Notes: generated from the letters alone by a model not told the origin. A stretch of DNA of 64,000 nucleotides from Notospermus geniculatus (GCA_002633025.1 NMRB01000682.1:34662-98661), one strand, 5' to 3'; shown: positions 47,755-58,964, counted from the first letter of the stretch. Program-made: numbers and translations.

Positions 47755-48879
47755 TTACTGTAACTGTGTTGAGTGTTGGTTCTCCGCCAAATTCTCGATG
47801 AAAATAGACAACTCACTGTCTCGCCTATTCATGATCATTTCAATTCTTGCCGGAAAATAGATGGAGAATTTGTTACGGTATTGAAGATGAGGAAATTAGC
47901 TCTGGCATCGGCGGAAACTTGCATGGCAAAATGTCTTGTATCATTAGGTTCTTCTAAACTGCCACACAAGTCTCCGAAGGCATAACGAGAATTTTGACGG
48001 AAATAACCGACGCTAACTAGCGGCGAGCAACAGACAACGGAGAAGGCTGACCACATTTATTAGGAATAGGATAGTGCCAACTCTGGCAATGAAACGCAAG
48101 TCCAGTCCCCCGAGACCTGGTCTTGTTTCAGTCTTTAGGACTAATGACCTACAAATAGGACTGAACGAAGGGGCCAATCGAGAGACAGCGAACATCAAAG
48201 ATAGCCAATATCCTCGCCTCCAAAGGTCATGGGATGAATCGGACGTCAGCGGAGGCTCCCCGTTTGGTTCAATTCACTGGTCACAGCACGCCGTGTGTAA
48301 ACTCGACAGCTGATGCCGGTGGCTCGTTGTAGACAAAGCCTTGTTCGTCAGGGGCTCTTTTCGGAATAAAGGATGCCGTGAAACTCCGATTTAGACATAA
48401 CGCGACCACGAACGCTGAGCGGAAAAGGCTTTGTTGGACGTGAGCACCGGGCGAAGAAAGAACAAAGCTTTTGCTGCGTTCTCGTTTGTGGTAGGGTTGT
48501 GTATCTAAAATTAAACAGCTCCAGACAACTGGGCTTCTAATGCCGCGTACGCACAACTTTTTGATGCTAGTCAGGCAAGGATCCTCGATTGACCGATTGC
48601 CAGCCGAACAAGTGTTCACAGCTACATCGGTCGGCTGGCTGTCGTGATAAAACCCGAAATACAAGATGGCCGACATCAAAATTGCTTTGGCGCATGCATG
48701 AAGTTGCCAATGGCGATGCTGGTTACGTGATTTTCAAACGTTTTTTTCTGCCTGTCTCGTATCAAAGATGTCTGTCGAATGACGATAGTTTGGGAATGCG
48801 AGAATCTGTGACTGAAAATCATTTGCAGCTAGATCGGTCGTTTGCCCTCCAAACGACCTGCGCCAAAATCGAAGGACGC

Positions 48880-49055
48880 CGGTGTAACATCTACCAGTGT
48901 TCCCCATGTGAGTGTTCCCCTCCTATTGTCTGACGGAATACGCTGCGACTTGACAATAGAGGACACACAGAGAAACATGTCGATCTATCTGCCAGCGTTT
49001 CCCAAACAATAAGGGGGAAACACTGACCCACAGAAACACTGGCAGATATAACATT
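48880..49055. mobile_element. GTGTAACG-family MITE copy
   Basis: Starts GGTGTAACATCTACCAGTGT and ends CACTGGCAGATATAACA. It contains GACGGAATACGCTGCGACTT. Confidence 0.65.
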
Positions 49056-49473
49056 TGTTGCCGATTTATGAGCGGAAGGTCGAGTCTCCTTACCTGGCTG
49101 TTCACTGTGTAAAAATATACCTAACACGGACAGAAGAACGAAAGAAACCAGGCCTATAAAAAGTGCGCCAGTTTATTGATTCTCTCCCAACTCGCGGCGT
49201 CGAGTTGTTTCTTCAGACGACATGATCGATCATTCGCTGATGAGTCGATGTGGTGTTCTGATGATCCCCCTGCGGCGGTCAACTCCGACCGTGCGAGGTC
49301 ACGCCGGGCGTGATATGAAGCTTATTGTCTCAGTTCAGATGTATCCTAGGTCTACTACTATTCATCGATCAACCGTTATCTCATTACCAAAGGATAAAAT
49401 GCGCTTGTTGTGTTCAAAGATTCTGCTGATTATACCAGTTCAGGCATTTCGGCTTTCATACACCACGGGTATT

Positions 49474-49855
49474 TGTAAAATAAGAAACGGAATAAAACCA
49501 GAAACCAAGAAACGAAACAAGAAACGAGTAACTTCATGGTCTGTAGTCTGGTGTTTTAAAATGGTTGCTAATAAAATAGGGACCTGGCAGAACTGTGCAA
49601 CAATGTCTACGGACCTCGTGATACCCAATTCCCTATCCGCAAAGCTAAGAGTTTCCTCTAAAATGTGACATAACATTCCAGCAGGAGCGGCCTAATGATA
49701 AACCTCAGCCTGTGCAAAAAAAGTCCGTCATCGCCTGGAGTTACCAGGCTGTTCCAGGTTTTATGTTTCGTTCTTGGTTTCTGGTTGGTTTCTCGTTTCA
49801 TTTCTTGGTTTCTGGTTTCGTTTCGTTTCTTATTTTACAAACCCTTCATACACTC
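49474..49855. mobile_element. Inverted-repeat element rich in GAAAC/GTTTC words
   Basis: TTTGTAAAATAAGAAACG at the left is mirrored near 49850 (CGTTTCTTATTTTACAAA), with subterminal CCAGAAACCAAGAAACG pairing as well. Confidence 0.75.
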
Positions 49856-50444
49856 GTCTATACGTCCATGTGAACATTCAGCATATTCAGAATTTTTTAT
49901 CAAAATTATAGCCGTGTGAAGTGGGCGTTACACTGATTTTGCTTTTCAATTCCCGCTTGAGCTCCCGAGATTTTTCAGCTTGGCGACAAAGTGGACTTGT
50001 TTGCTGTACAAGGGCACATGTTACCGCAGATTGATAGGTTGATAATTGGACATTTCTACTTCAAGCAATCCAATTACTCTTAACAAGAGATCATTAGGTG
50101 CGATGTTGGACTAAAGCAAGTGCTTCTTAGACAAAGGAATGGTAATCAATGACCAGTGTCAAAGGAAAAATAGTTGGATTCGACATTGGGTAATGGGATA
50201 AAAAAAATTATGCGTTTATTTCCATCCGGGTGGACGAATGCACTGGAAGACCTTGCAAAAAATAAATGGGTTTACACCCAGGGGCAAAGGGCAAATATGC
50301 GGACCAGCTGCTGTAAAAAGCCACCCCCTGGTAATGTGTTCAGGGGACCCCCACCCCGGAGTCGCACTAGGGTGAGTGGCCTTTGAGATTTTTCGCAAGA
50401 CGCCGAAAAATTGACTTGAAGTTCAGGACACTGACTTTATCGTT

Positions 50445-50872
50445 GGACATGTTGGACCAAAGAACTGAGCTTTGTACAGGAGAATGGACACGATGTACAG
50501 CTAACTTTTGAACGGTGGGATTTACACGCCATAAATGTATTACCAACAGATAGAAACATGGTGCCTGGTAACCAAATAAGCATGTTTTTTTTTGTAGTTT
50601 CGAACTAGTTACGTAATCGGAAACGGCGTTTTTACGTATTTTGACCCTTTTTGTGTTAATTTACCTTAAAAATATCATATCTTATTACGTAATTACTGAA
50701 AACAATTAAAAACATGTTTGTCTGCTTCTGTGCCACCATGTTTCTATCTGTTGGTAATACATTTATGGGGTGTAAATCCAACCGTTCAAAAGTTAGCTGT
50801 ACATCGTGTCCCATTCTCCTGTGTACATGTACTATCATGTACAACGCTCAGTTCTTGGGTCCAACATGTCCA
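50445..50872. mobile_element. Inverted-repeat element, arms about 125 bp
   Basis: GGACATGTTGGACCAAAGAA at the left is mirrored at 50850-50872. The arms pair through GATGTACAGCTAACTTTTGA and ACCAACAGATAGAAACATGG. The right arm carries small TACATGTA insertions. Confidence 0.85.
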
Positions 50873-51119
50873 ATGATAAAAAATGAAAAATGTTGCATCT
50901 TTGTTCAACATCCAGGGCCCGGTTTTTCAAAAACGGAGCGTGACGTTAGTGCTACATGTATCTTGGCGTTATCTGCATCAGTCAAGCCCATTGCAGTTAT
51001 TAACGCCACGTTAGAGATAACGCCAAAATAGCACAAAAAGTGTTTTGAACAACCTGCCCATTTATTTAAAGGGACCTTTTCAAGTAGAGTTTTTAAGGCG
51101 AGACGACCTCTGAACAATG

Positions 51120-53240
51120 AAAGTAGTCACGGACAAGAGTTATATAATATTCATTTATTCTTCGCCGACGAAGATTACAAAATCGATCGAGTGGGCAAAT
51201 GCATTTGTATGTTTAAATATGTATGTCATTGATGTATTTACAAAATTGGGGCTATGTCCATTACAATAACTCAATCGAATTCACACTGCGTTGCAGAGAG
51301 GTAGCAATAAATATTGGCGATAATAATGCATGTAGCAATAAAGATTTTTTATTAGCAAATAAACAACAGCGAAGTGTATCGAAAAAAGCTGTCCTCTTCG
51401 AGGAGATGTATGGTCAATCACCTACATGTACATGTTTAGGAGATTTCAATGCCAATACCGGGCTGCAATTCTCGTGAACCCTGTCGCCACCAATCTTGTA
51501 TATCATTCTTCTTACATGTATTGATAAACATTTTGCAATCTTTTTGATGATATAACCATTATTTTAATTGTAAAAACACAGGCCTTTTCACACCATCCGT
51601 ACGTGACCCTGCAAAAAACTATTACAAACACACGTGTTGTTGTCACGCGTTCCCTGATGCAAGGTGCACGCATCTTCTTGCTGTTGGAGTCGGTGCGAGA
51701 ACGTCGGTACCCTATCGGCAGACCCCGTGCGCCAAAGAAACCTGGATGTCCCTTACCCTAATTATTACTGCCATCTTATGCGTTTGTAGCAGCATATGGC
51801 AGATCTTACATTAAACTCTTCCCGCACTTTCAAACCCGCTACCCACTGCGTCACCCGCGCTCTAAAACTGCTTCAGTTGATGCGATTCTCAAAGTGTCTC
51901 TCATAGACGGCGTTAAAAGCTGAGTGTCCGATTCGGGGAATCCCCGCTAGGAATCTGCACAGGGTACATTTTGTCCACGTATCTAAGCCAATCAGAAAGT
52001 GTGTCGGTTAGACCCATGATGATGGTTCATGATTGGATTCCTCGTCAAACAACGCCCTCTATTTGTGATCCTTCACTTTTTGCGCCAAACGTGCCAGTGT
52101 TTAGTGGTCTACACCTATGTATGGCCAACTGCTGAACACTGCGGACGCGTGTAATCTTACATGTGATAGTCTGATCAGGTATGGTATCGTCAACATGTCA
52201 TCTAGGCTCAGACATGGATCAATAATCGGATATCAATATCCTCACCTTATCATGCTATTAATGACTGTCTTCTTAATAAGGTATCAGCGGGATGGGAATC
52301 AGGGAAGCTCTCAGTTTTTTCCTGGTATCCAAGCACCGGTGGATATGATTGACATTTGGTAAGAATGCTTGGGATGGGGACGTGGTTTTTTCATCACACG
52401 CAAAAATATGGGCCTCCGTTGTGGAAAGAATGCCTCGGAGAATAATAAACAGGGAGTAGTGTAGGCCCATAAACGTCATTGTAATGTAATAATGTTTCAG
52501 GGGGTTTGCGAAAACCTTATAATGAGTATAAAGCAACGTAAATGAAAACTAAAAAACACGACGATGTTTTTAGAATTGGTGGTGACTATTATATTTGAAG
52601 GCGAAATCTATCTAGCCGAAGGATGTTGTTGATTTCGTGAGAGAACGCTAATGACCTCAGCTGAATTGAACAAAAGAGGGGTTCTTTAGCAAGTGCTGCT
52701 TAGCAAATCAGTTTGGTTGTTGAAAAGAAATGTACTTGGTTGCCTCGAATAAAGAGAGATACCGCAAAAAATATGCGTACGAAAATCAAGGGGAAATGAA
52801 AAGGTCATGAGGGCTGAAAACTGATACAGACCCATGTCACTTTCAGAGAGTAATTACCGGGAGATTAATAGAAATGGACAGGTTTGATGCTCGTAACAAA
52901 GCCTTGTTTTCATTCATCTAAGAAATTGACGTCGTACATGGACAAACATCTCTTTTTTAATATAAGTTTGGGCGTGTATACGACGTCAGAAGCTTGGGCC
53001 TCTTTTTTTATTCTTGCGAAGAGATATGAAGCGTTTGTCTCTTTTTGATTCTTGCTAAGAAATATGAAGCGTTTGTATTTTCTGCGTGGGAATCAGCTTG
53101 CTCTTTAACTAACACAGCTGTAAAGTAAAGAATATCCCCCGGTAAAAAAGGTCCGTTTCTATTTTTCCACAACGGGTTGAGGCGCATCTTATGAAAACAA
53201 AATATAACATCACATATCTTGTTCCTTGGCAGTTTTTCCT
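51120..53240. other. Intron 2 of opsin-like gene, mostly unrecognised
   Basis: Apart from the dispersed repeat at 51985-52125, I see no exon, RNA gene or bounded element. Confidence 0.35.
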
Positions 53241-53246
53241 GGGGAT

Positions 53247-54588
53247 ATACTCTAATTTCGTTCTTCTAAGGTTACTTTAATGAACAACCATGACCGCCTA
53301 CCCTATTGAATATGCATGGAAAATAAAGAGCTGTTCAATGTGACTGACAGGCGAGGAGGGAAAGAACACAGGTGGTGATCAGTCTGGGTCAGTTTGATAT
53401 TGACGCCTTTGAGAAGTGATTGAATAGGCCTTGTGCAGTGGGAATAGTGATTGTAACAGACACTTTTTAAATAGTGTCTGCCAACAAAGCAGTCTTCGCG
53501 GCCCACTGCAAGTAACGCAAGACTCACTCATTGGTCAGTTATGCTCAATTGTTTGGTCTATATTGTGGGCTAGGCCTAAAGGCGCCGCTCCACGTGACAG
53601 TTTTCTATCGAAAGTTTGCTGTCAGATACTCAGATAGTCAATTATTGCTGTCAGACAGCAATAANGGAGATATTTAAAAAGTTCATTTTTGACCAATTTT
53701 TGGCACAAATTACATAATTATCATTACTAAGAATTAGAATTTGCAAAATAGCTCAACGTCGGCACCTGCACATATTTGTTCCCCAACATTTGGTGATAAA
53801 ACGCCAGGTCCCAGTCGCGTTGTTGCCGAGAAATCTATGACGAAAGGGTCAAATGGGGGGTCTCATTGTTTGCTTAATTAGCTGATTAATAAAAGATGAA
53901 AGCACATCTTTTTCAATTCAGATGTGTAGAACAAGAGTAGCAATTTAATAGAAATACATGAAATCGATGCTACCTTTTTGCTTGACGAAAATATGAATTG
54001 TTTTCAGTCGCCATTTGCAGTGCGCTTCCTTATGGCTACCGCCCCCTTAATGAACAACCATGACCGCCTACCCTATTGAATATGCATGGAAAATAAAGAG
54101 CTATTCAATGTGACTGACAGGCGAGGAGGGAAAGAGTGATCAGCCTGGGTCAGTTTGATATTGACGCCTTCGAGAAGTGATTGAATAGGCCTTGTGCAGT
54201 GGGAATAGTGATTGTAACAGACACTTTTTAAATAGTGTCTGCCAACAAAGCAGTCTTCGCGGCCCACTGCAAGTAACGCAAGACTCACTCATTGGTCAGT
54301 TATGCTCAATTGTTTGGTCTATATTGTGGGCTAGGCCTAAAGGCGCCGCTCCACGTGACAGTTTTCTATCGAAAGTTTGCTGTCAGATACTCAGATAGTC
54401 AATTATTGCTGTCAGACAGCAATAATTGCTGTCACACAGTACTGTATGACAGCAGTTGTTGCTGTCTGACAGCAATAATTGACTATCTGACAGCAAACTT
54501 TCGATAGAAAACTGTCACGTGGAGCGGCACCTTAAACCTACAGCATGAATATCTGAAGTAACCTTAGAAGAACGAATCTAGAGTATTT
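53247..54588. mobile_element. Composite inverted-repeat element with internal duplication
   Basis: The outer ends (ACTCTAATTTCGTTCTTCTA at 53250, complement near 54585) are inverted. Inside, 53277-53664 and 54047-54423 are near-identical direct repeats, and 54424-54530 is an inverted copy of their tail (CTATCGAAAGTTTGCTGTC). The first copy stops at the N at 53665. The element ends about 40 bp before exon 3. Confidence 0.75.
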
Positions 54589-54626
54589 TCTCTTTTAACA
54601 ACTTGCGTACCTTTTTTGCTTTTAAG

Positions 54627-54772
54627 GGTCTCGGAGGTTACCGACTTCGTTGATCACGCCGTTACGTTTTCCGTCAACAATATAAAGCTGCTTGTTATCG
54701 GAATGCTGTTGATAAATACCATGATATACTGCTTCCCTTTATTTGGAATGGCGGAGTATTCCGCCTACAGAG
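54627..54772 (+). CDS. Opsin-like receptor exon 3 (loop 2 of the cytoplasmic side, TM4)
   Basis: The acceptor CTTTTTTGCTTTTAAG ends at 54626 and its first base completes Arg107. The exon encodes the second cytoplasmic loop and TM4 (about 126-144), ending PLFGMAEYSAYRG. PLFGW(S/N)xY is the usual opsin ending of TM4; here Met replaces Trp. The donor is a consensus GTAAGT at 54773, phase 1. Confidence 0.88.
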
Positions 54773-54831
54773 GTAAGTCGATTGAAGAGCCCTCTGGTTT
54801 TCCCTCGCTGACTACTGATAGACAATGAGGT

Positions 54832-54943
54832 CGTATGAATAAAGACTAGTAAATGCTTTTACTTAAATTTTGCAATACAAATGCACTAGGCAATGCTGTA
54901 CAAATCTGAAGTAAAAGCATTTGCTAGTCTTTATTCATATGAT
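54832..54943. mobile_element. Small MITE, GAATAAAGACTAGTAAATGC family, copy 1
   Basis: Both ends read ATGAATAAAGACTAG(T/C)AAATG in opposite orientation. Copies 2 and 3 are at 56693-56791 and 61049-61162. It lies within the 364-bp intron 3. Confidence 0.8.
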
Positions 54944-55136
54944 CCATGGGGTGCTCGCGCTTCCTCCCAGTACGATAGCTTTCGACGGGTTTCGCCTGTG
55001 GCCAAGCCATGGTAATTTGATGGTAATTCAAATTATCTCAGCACTTCGACATTTGTAACTTAATTTAGCCCAATGAAGTTATCCTATTTTCATCCAATGA
55101 ATACCCCTTGTGCCTTCTTCGTCTTCTAATTCTCAG

Positions 55137-55553
55137 GTAAATTGCCATTATACATCACCATTGCCAACACGTCCAACTTCAAAACAAGCCAAACAGAAGC
55201 GATGAAAGTTTACCAGACATTCGTCAATCAACAGCTCCTGCCGGGGGTCAAGGAAGCATTTTCAGACTGTGCCACACGGCCAACATATACGCAGCTCAAT
55301 ACGTTTGGCATGTTTTCCTTTTCGTACGGCGTGGAGGAAACGCTTGTTTATCTACGAGTAAGCTCAATAGGAAAACTAGTGTCTGTCAATACGACGGACC
55401 TTCGGGGTGTGCTGGAGAGCTCGTGGTTCAATTTTACGCAGCTGAACAGCAACAACACTAGCCTCCCGTCCTGGAATATTTCTGATGTAATGAGCATATA
55501 TTTACGAGACGAAGACATGGAAATGTATCAGAGAATGATGCTGCCGCTACAGG
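55137..55553 (+). CDS. Opsin-like receptor exon 4: 139-residue insertion in extracellular loop 2
   Basis: The acceptor CTTCTAATTCTCAG ends at 55136 and the donor GTATGT starts at 55554. Entry and exit are both phase 1 and the length is 417 bp, so the exon is symmetric. It encodes residues 157-294, lying between TM4 and the loop-2 Cys299, that is, outside the cell. Six sequons (NTS, NTT, NFT, NNT, NTS, NIS) and only one Cys are present. The pattern beta (LPLYITIAN), long amphipathic helix (TSQTEAMKVYQTFVNQQLLP), two beta strands (FGMFSFSYG and TLVYLRVSS) and helix (DLRGVLESS) resembles a SEA domain. That assignment is inference. Confidence 0.85.
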
Positions 55554-56692
55554 GTATGTTATGGCTTTATTTTTTTGGCAAACAATAACTTTTCGGAATG
55601 CTTCAAGACGGTAGCTCAAGTTTGTCAGATATTCCATGTAAATGACCTCATGCAGCCATTGAAGTAGAGAAGGCGATGTGGGCGTTCATTGTGCATTGCT
55701 TGAAGAAGTTTTATGCGAAAATGTTACGTGACTTGATAAATAGAGGAACATTAAAGCTACATACACTGAAAATACCTGAAATATCTTTTGTTTCCCGGAC
55801 ACCTTTGGAATTTAAACTCCATTCTCAGTCCTTTACAAAATTTCCCAAGTAGAAGCGGCCCGTGACATTTCGCCTGGAGATTCAGCCTTTGAATGGAAGT
55901 AACATTATAACCTTTATAGAATTCCAATATTTCCGAATAATATTGTGTACATCTATATGTAGCATACAAAGGTTTCCAAATTGGAGTACGACCAATGTGC
56001 ATTCCATTAGGCCACAAAAAGAATTGCTTCTTTATCGTCTACCTCTCCCAGTTTTTCCAGGTAGGGCGGGTGCTTTTTTCTTTTTTTACATGGTGGCATA
56101 AGTGGAGGACGGAGCCAAACCAGGGATTTAAGGCCCCAAAGAATAACGCAGTAGCGTTGTTACACTCCGATGGCGGCACCACCGTCGGAAAGATCGTCAG
56201 TGGGTTCAACGAATGCGTCTCTCCACATGTTTTTTGTGGGAAATGTTGTTTTAACACTTCCCACAGCTTTTAAAGGTTATATTTTGAAAAATAAAAAAAT
56301 AAAAAATTCCAGGTCGGACGTATTTACTCAGGTCGGGCGGGACGCTAAACAAGTAATTTTTTAATGTGGCCTAAGTGACGCGTATTTTCTATCTTTCTTG
56401 CAACTCAGTCCTGCTTGACATATTTGGATGTGCATTTATGTCCTTGTCTTAAAGGAGAACACTATCATCCACTATCATAATCTTAATGTTGCTTTTCATA
56501 CGCATGCTTTGTGTCATAAGTATGATTAAGCTGCATGTACAACAGAACAGTCACGTGGGCAGTTTGTTACCGAAATAGCCATCATTACTACTAATTGGGC
56601 CATAACAAGTCAATGAAATTGAAGAGAGTTCCGTCGAGGACAGGATGTCCTCATTTTGTCCGTCCGCAGAATCTAATTGCTGGTGTTCATAA

Positions 56693-56791
56693 AAGTGAGC
56701 AAATGCTTTTACTTCAGATTTGCACAGCCAGGTTCAATTTAAATGTACAACAAATCATGAAGTAAAAGCATTTGCAAGCTTTATGAATAGC
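56693..56791. mobile_element. Small MITE, copy 2 of the 54832-54943 family
   Basis: GCAAATGCTTTTACTTCAGA at the left is mirrored by GAAGTAAAAGCATTTGCAAG at the right. Confidence 0.75.
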
Positions 56792-56831
56792 CATTGCTGA
56801 TATTCATGAAAGATACAACATGTAGCAATGG

Positions 56832-56855
56832 TATTATTATTATTATTATTATTAT
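56832..56855. repeat. ATT trinucleotide microsatellite
   Basis: About eight copies of ATT in GGTATTATTATT..ATTATAAAA. Confidence 0.9.
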
Positions 56856-57302
56856 AAAAAAACTTGTATAGCATCTTAATCCAAAATGGCTCTAAGGTGC
56901 TGTACATAAAATAATTATTTAAGACAATGTCATAAGCGAATAATTAAGACGATAAAGCAATTGGAGATATAATTTAAGAAAAACTCCGCACACAAATATG
57001 TACATGTAATGCATATTGGGACGTTTATCTCTCCGGACCTTTTCCTTTTTGGCTGGCTTGTATCGGCAAAAATCAACATCGGCCGGCATGATAGTCAGTG
57101 GAAACGACGGAAGATGAGATTGCTTGTCAGAGAGACCTCTTGTGAAAGGAACGCAAATCACTCCTCGGCGTTTTGTTCCCTCCCCTAATTAAAGACATCG
57201 CCACTCTCACGTGTTCTTTGCATGAGATGGTGGATTCTATTATCCATCCTGCGTCGCCTTTTGCGTGCGTGCATGGGCGACGTGTCAGACAGCATTTTGC
57301 AT

Positions 57303-57404
57303 TAGGGATTTTCACAGTCCGCGCTGCTCTATTCATGGGGCATGCTGATCCTTTGTGTTCCAAGATTTTAACAATAGGGAATGCTCACAGTGAAAAAAGC
57401 CTAT
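57303..57404. mobile_element. MITE, copy 3 of the 26364-26470 family
   Basis: TAGGGATTTTCACAGTCCGC to GTGAAAAAAGCCTATT; same orientation as 46481-46582. Confidence 0.75.
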
Positions 57405-57427
57405 TCGGTTTACGAGCACCACTGATG

Positions 57428-57628
57428 TAAGGCCCAGGTCACACTGTGGCGACTTTAGGAGGGCGAATCCCCGCGAACTAGAATGAAATGGTCCATGGAC
57501 CATGAACATGCCTCTCTCTGTCATTACACTATTATGTCCAAAGGGGTGAGCACATGGTCCATGGACCATTTCATTCTAGTTCGCGGGGATTCGCCCTCCT
57601 AAGTTGCCACAGTGTGACCTGGGCTTAA
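57428..57628. mobile_element. PIF/Harbinger-type palindromic MITE, TAA flanks
   Basis: TAA-GGCCCAGGTCACACTGTGG is mirrored by CCACAGTGTGACCTGGGCT-TAA. The arms pair through CGAATCCCCGCGAACTAGAA almost to the centre. Confidence 0.88.
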
Positions 57629-57671
57629 GGTGCAGTGTGGCAGAAGAACACAATACAAAACGCATTGCCCT

Positions 57672-58119
57672 CACTGTAAAAAATCGTCCTGTACCGTGGG
57701 TCCAAACCCACGGGTACAGGGAACTAACATGGGTACAGCAAACTCACTGCGAGGAAGACGGACCTACTGACAAGAGTAGTATTCCATGGCAATGGGTTCC
57801 ACTTGGTTCTACTTTGGGTCCTCTGGACCCAAGATACATGAACACGTGGGAAATGGGCTTAAAAATTGGACAAGGAATCCTTTTTTAGGCCCATTTCCCA
57901 CGTGTTCTGTATGCACCCGAGTACAAAGTACCCATCGTCTTTGCTGACAGAACTCATGCTGGTAAACGCCATGAGTCCAGAGAACCCAAAGTAGACCCAT
58001 TGCCATGAAATATTTTTGACGGTAGGTCCGTCTTCCTCGCAATGAGTTTGCTGTACCCATGTTAGTTCCTCTACCCGTGGGGGTTTGCACCCACGGTAGA
58101 GGACGATTTTTTACAGTGG
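57672..58119. mobile_element. Long fold-back element in intron 4 of the opsin-like gene
   Basis: CACTGTAAAAAATCGTCCTG at the left is mirrored by GAGGACGATTTTTTACAGTG at the right, with long arms including GAAGACGGACCTAC / GTAGGTCCGTCTTC. Open frames across it on both strands are arm translations. Confidence 0.88.
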
Positions 58120-58328
58120 CTGCGCTGCCTACGCACCTCTCAGTGTCCAGACGGGGTCTAGACTGGCCAGATTCCAACTACATGTACCTATTCAGATATT
58201 CAGTGGCAGACAGCCTGCCACTTTTGGAAGTCTGTCGCCGCCATAACTGACTTCGACATGTTCGACGCCCCGATAGCCTTCCGGAGTCATTCGCAGCCTG
58301 AATTACAATACATTCTCTCTCGTTTCAG

Positions 58329-58828
58329 GTGTCACTTTCTGCAGTCTGGATTACACGCTGAACACCAGCGGCATGGTGACCTTCCTTCTCCTCGGGACCT
58401 TCACGACACTTGTCCTACCGCTGTGTGCCATCATATTTTCATTTATACTCCATTGCATAGGCTCCGGCACGCGGGACGCGAACACATGGCTAGGGTACTC
58501 CGATTTCGAAAAGAACATCACCCTTTCTCCCGACCCAGCCTTTTTTCTCCTGTGGACATCGTACTCATTGTTCTGGACCACAAACCTCATCCGCAGTTAC
58601 GGCGTGCCTTTCCCACTCTGGGTAATAAGTTCGGTTCTCTTTTTTACGTACCTTTGTAACGGTGCTGGTTTTTCTATATCTTACTTCGTGCTGTCTGCGA
58701 ATAAGGCATGGTGGATTTATTCCTGGGGTACAGTGTCGCGGAAGACGAGAAAAGATCGAGGATTACGCCGCAGCTTGGTCAAAGCACATCGTGAAGACCG
58801 TGGAGAAATAGGCGTGACTTCACTCTGA
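58329..58828 (+). CDS. Opsin-like receptor exon 5 (loop 2 Cys, TM5-TM7, C-terminus)
   Basis: The acceptor TTCTCTCGTTTCAG ends at 58328; entry is phase 1. It opens VTFCSLDY, the opsin-type loop-2 motif, with Cys299 as partner of Cys82. TM5 is about 308-337 (Pro325), TM6 about 364-385 (no CWxP) and TM7 about 390-417. In TM7 neither plausible alignment places a Lys at the retinal site: Phe399 if Asn405 is taken as the NPxxY Asn, or Asn405 itself if SANK is aligned with the usual MNKQ. The basic tail ends VTSL, a class I PDZ ligand pattern, before the stop at 58826-58828. Confidence 0.88.
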
Positions 58829-58964
58829 TATTTTGGATTGAAATTCATCACACATTTTTATATTCGTGATTTTTTGTATAAATGTAGATCTAACTCTCAG
58901 GTCAGCAGTAATGGGGACTTGTCTCAGAATGATCGTTGCCGAAGAAGCGTTTTAAAGCCACACT

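Larger units (their letters stand above)
8264..58828 (+). other. Gene span: opsin-like seven-transmembrane receptor with an inserted extracellular domain
   Basis: Five exons (217, 103, 146, 417 and 500 bp) join in phases 1, 2, 1, 1 to give 460 residues plus stop. Every donor is GT and every acceptor AG. Without exon 4 the protein would be 321 residues. Opsin-like features are Asn26 in TM1; the exon 1/2 junction reading SSLIAGEWLF; Cys82; W..ER at the end of TM3; PLFG at the end of TM4; and C-S-L-D-Y (299-303) after loop 2. Missing are the TM2 Asp, the TM6 CWxP, the TM7 NPxxY and the retinal-binding Lys. The C-terminus VTSL fits a class I PDZ ligand. Opsin-derived is my inference from motif order and spacing; another divergent class A family remains possible. 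Confidence 0.85.

Noticed and set aside
47251-47860. Overlapping 90-120 codon frames after exon 2
   Set aside because: They lie in or start in the MITE 47260-47754, and frames exist on both strands as expected of inverted repeats.
48281-48679. 132-codon minus-strand open frame
   Set aside because: No recognisable domain, no splice context, and it runs through AAGATGGCCGAC-type dispersed sequence; composition does not look coding.
49222-49668. 148-codon plus-strand open frame
   Set aside because: Its second half is the GAAAC-rich arm of the inverted repeat at 49474-49855, so the frame is accidental.
57604-58177. Matching proteins on both strands (VQTHG.., NMGTAN..)
   Set aside because: Both are translations of the two arms of the fold-back 57672-58119.
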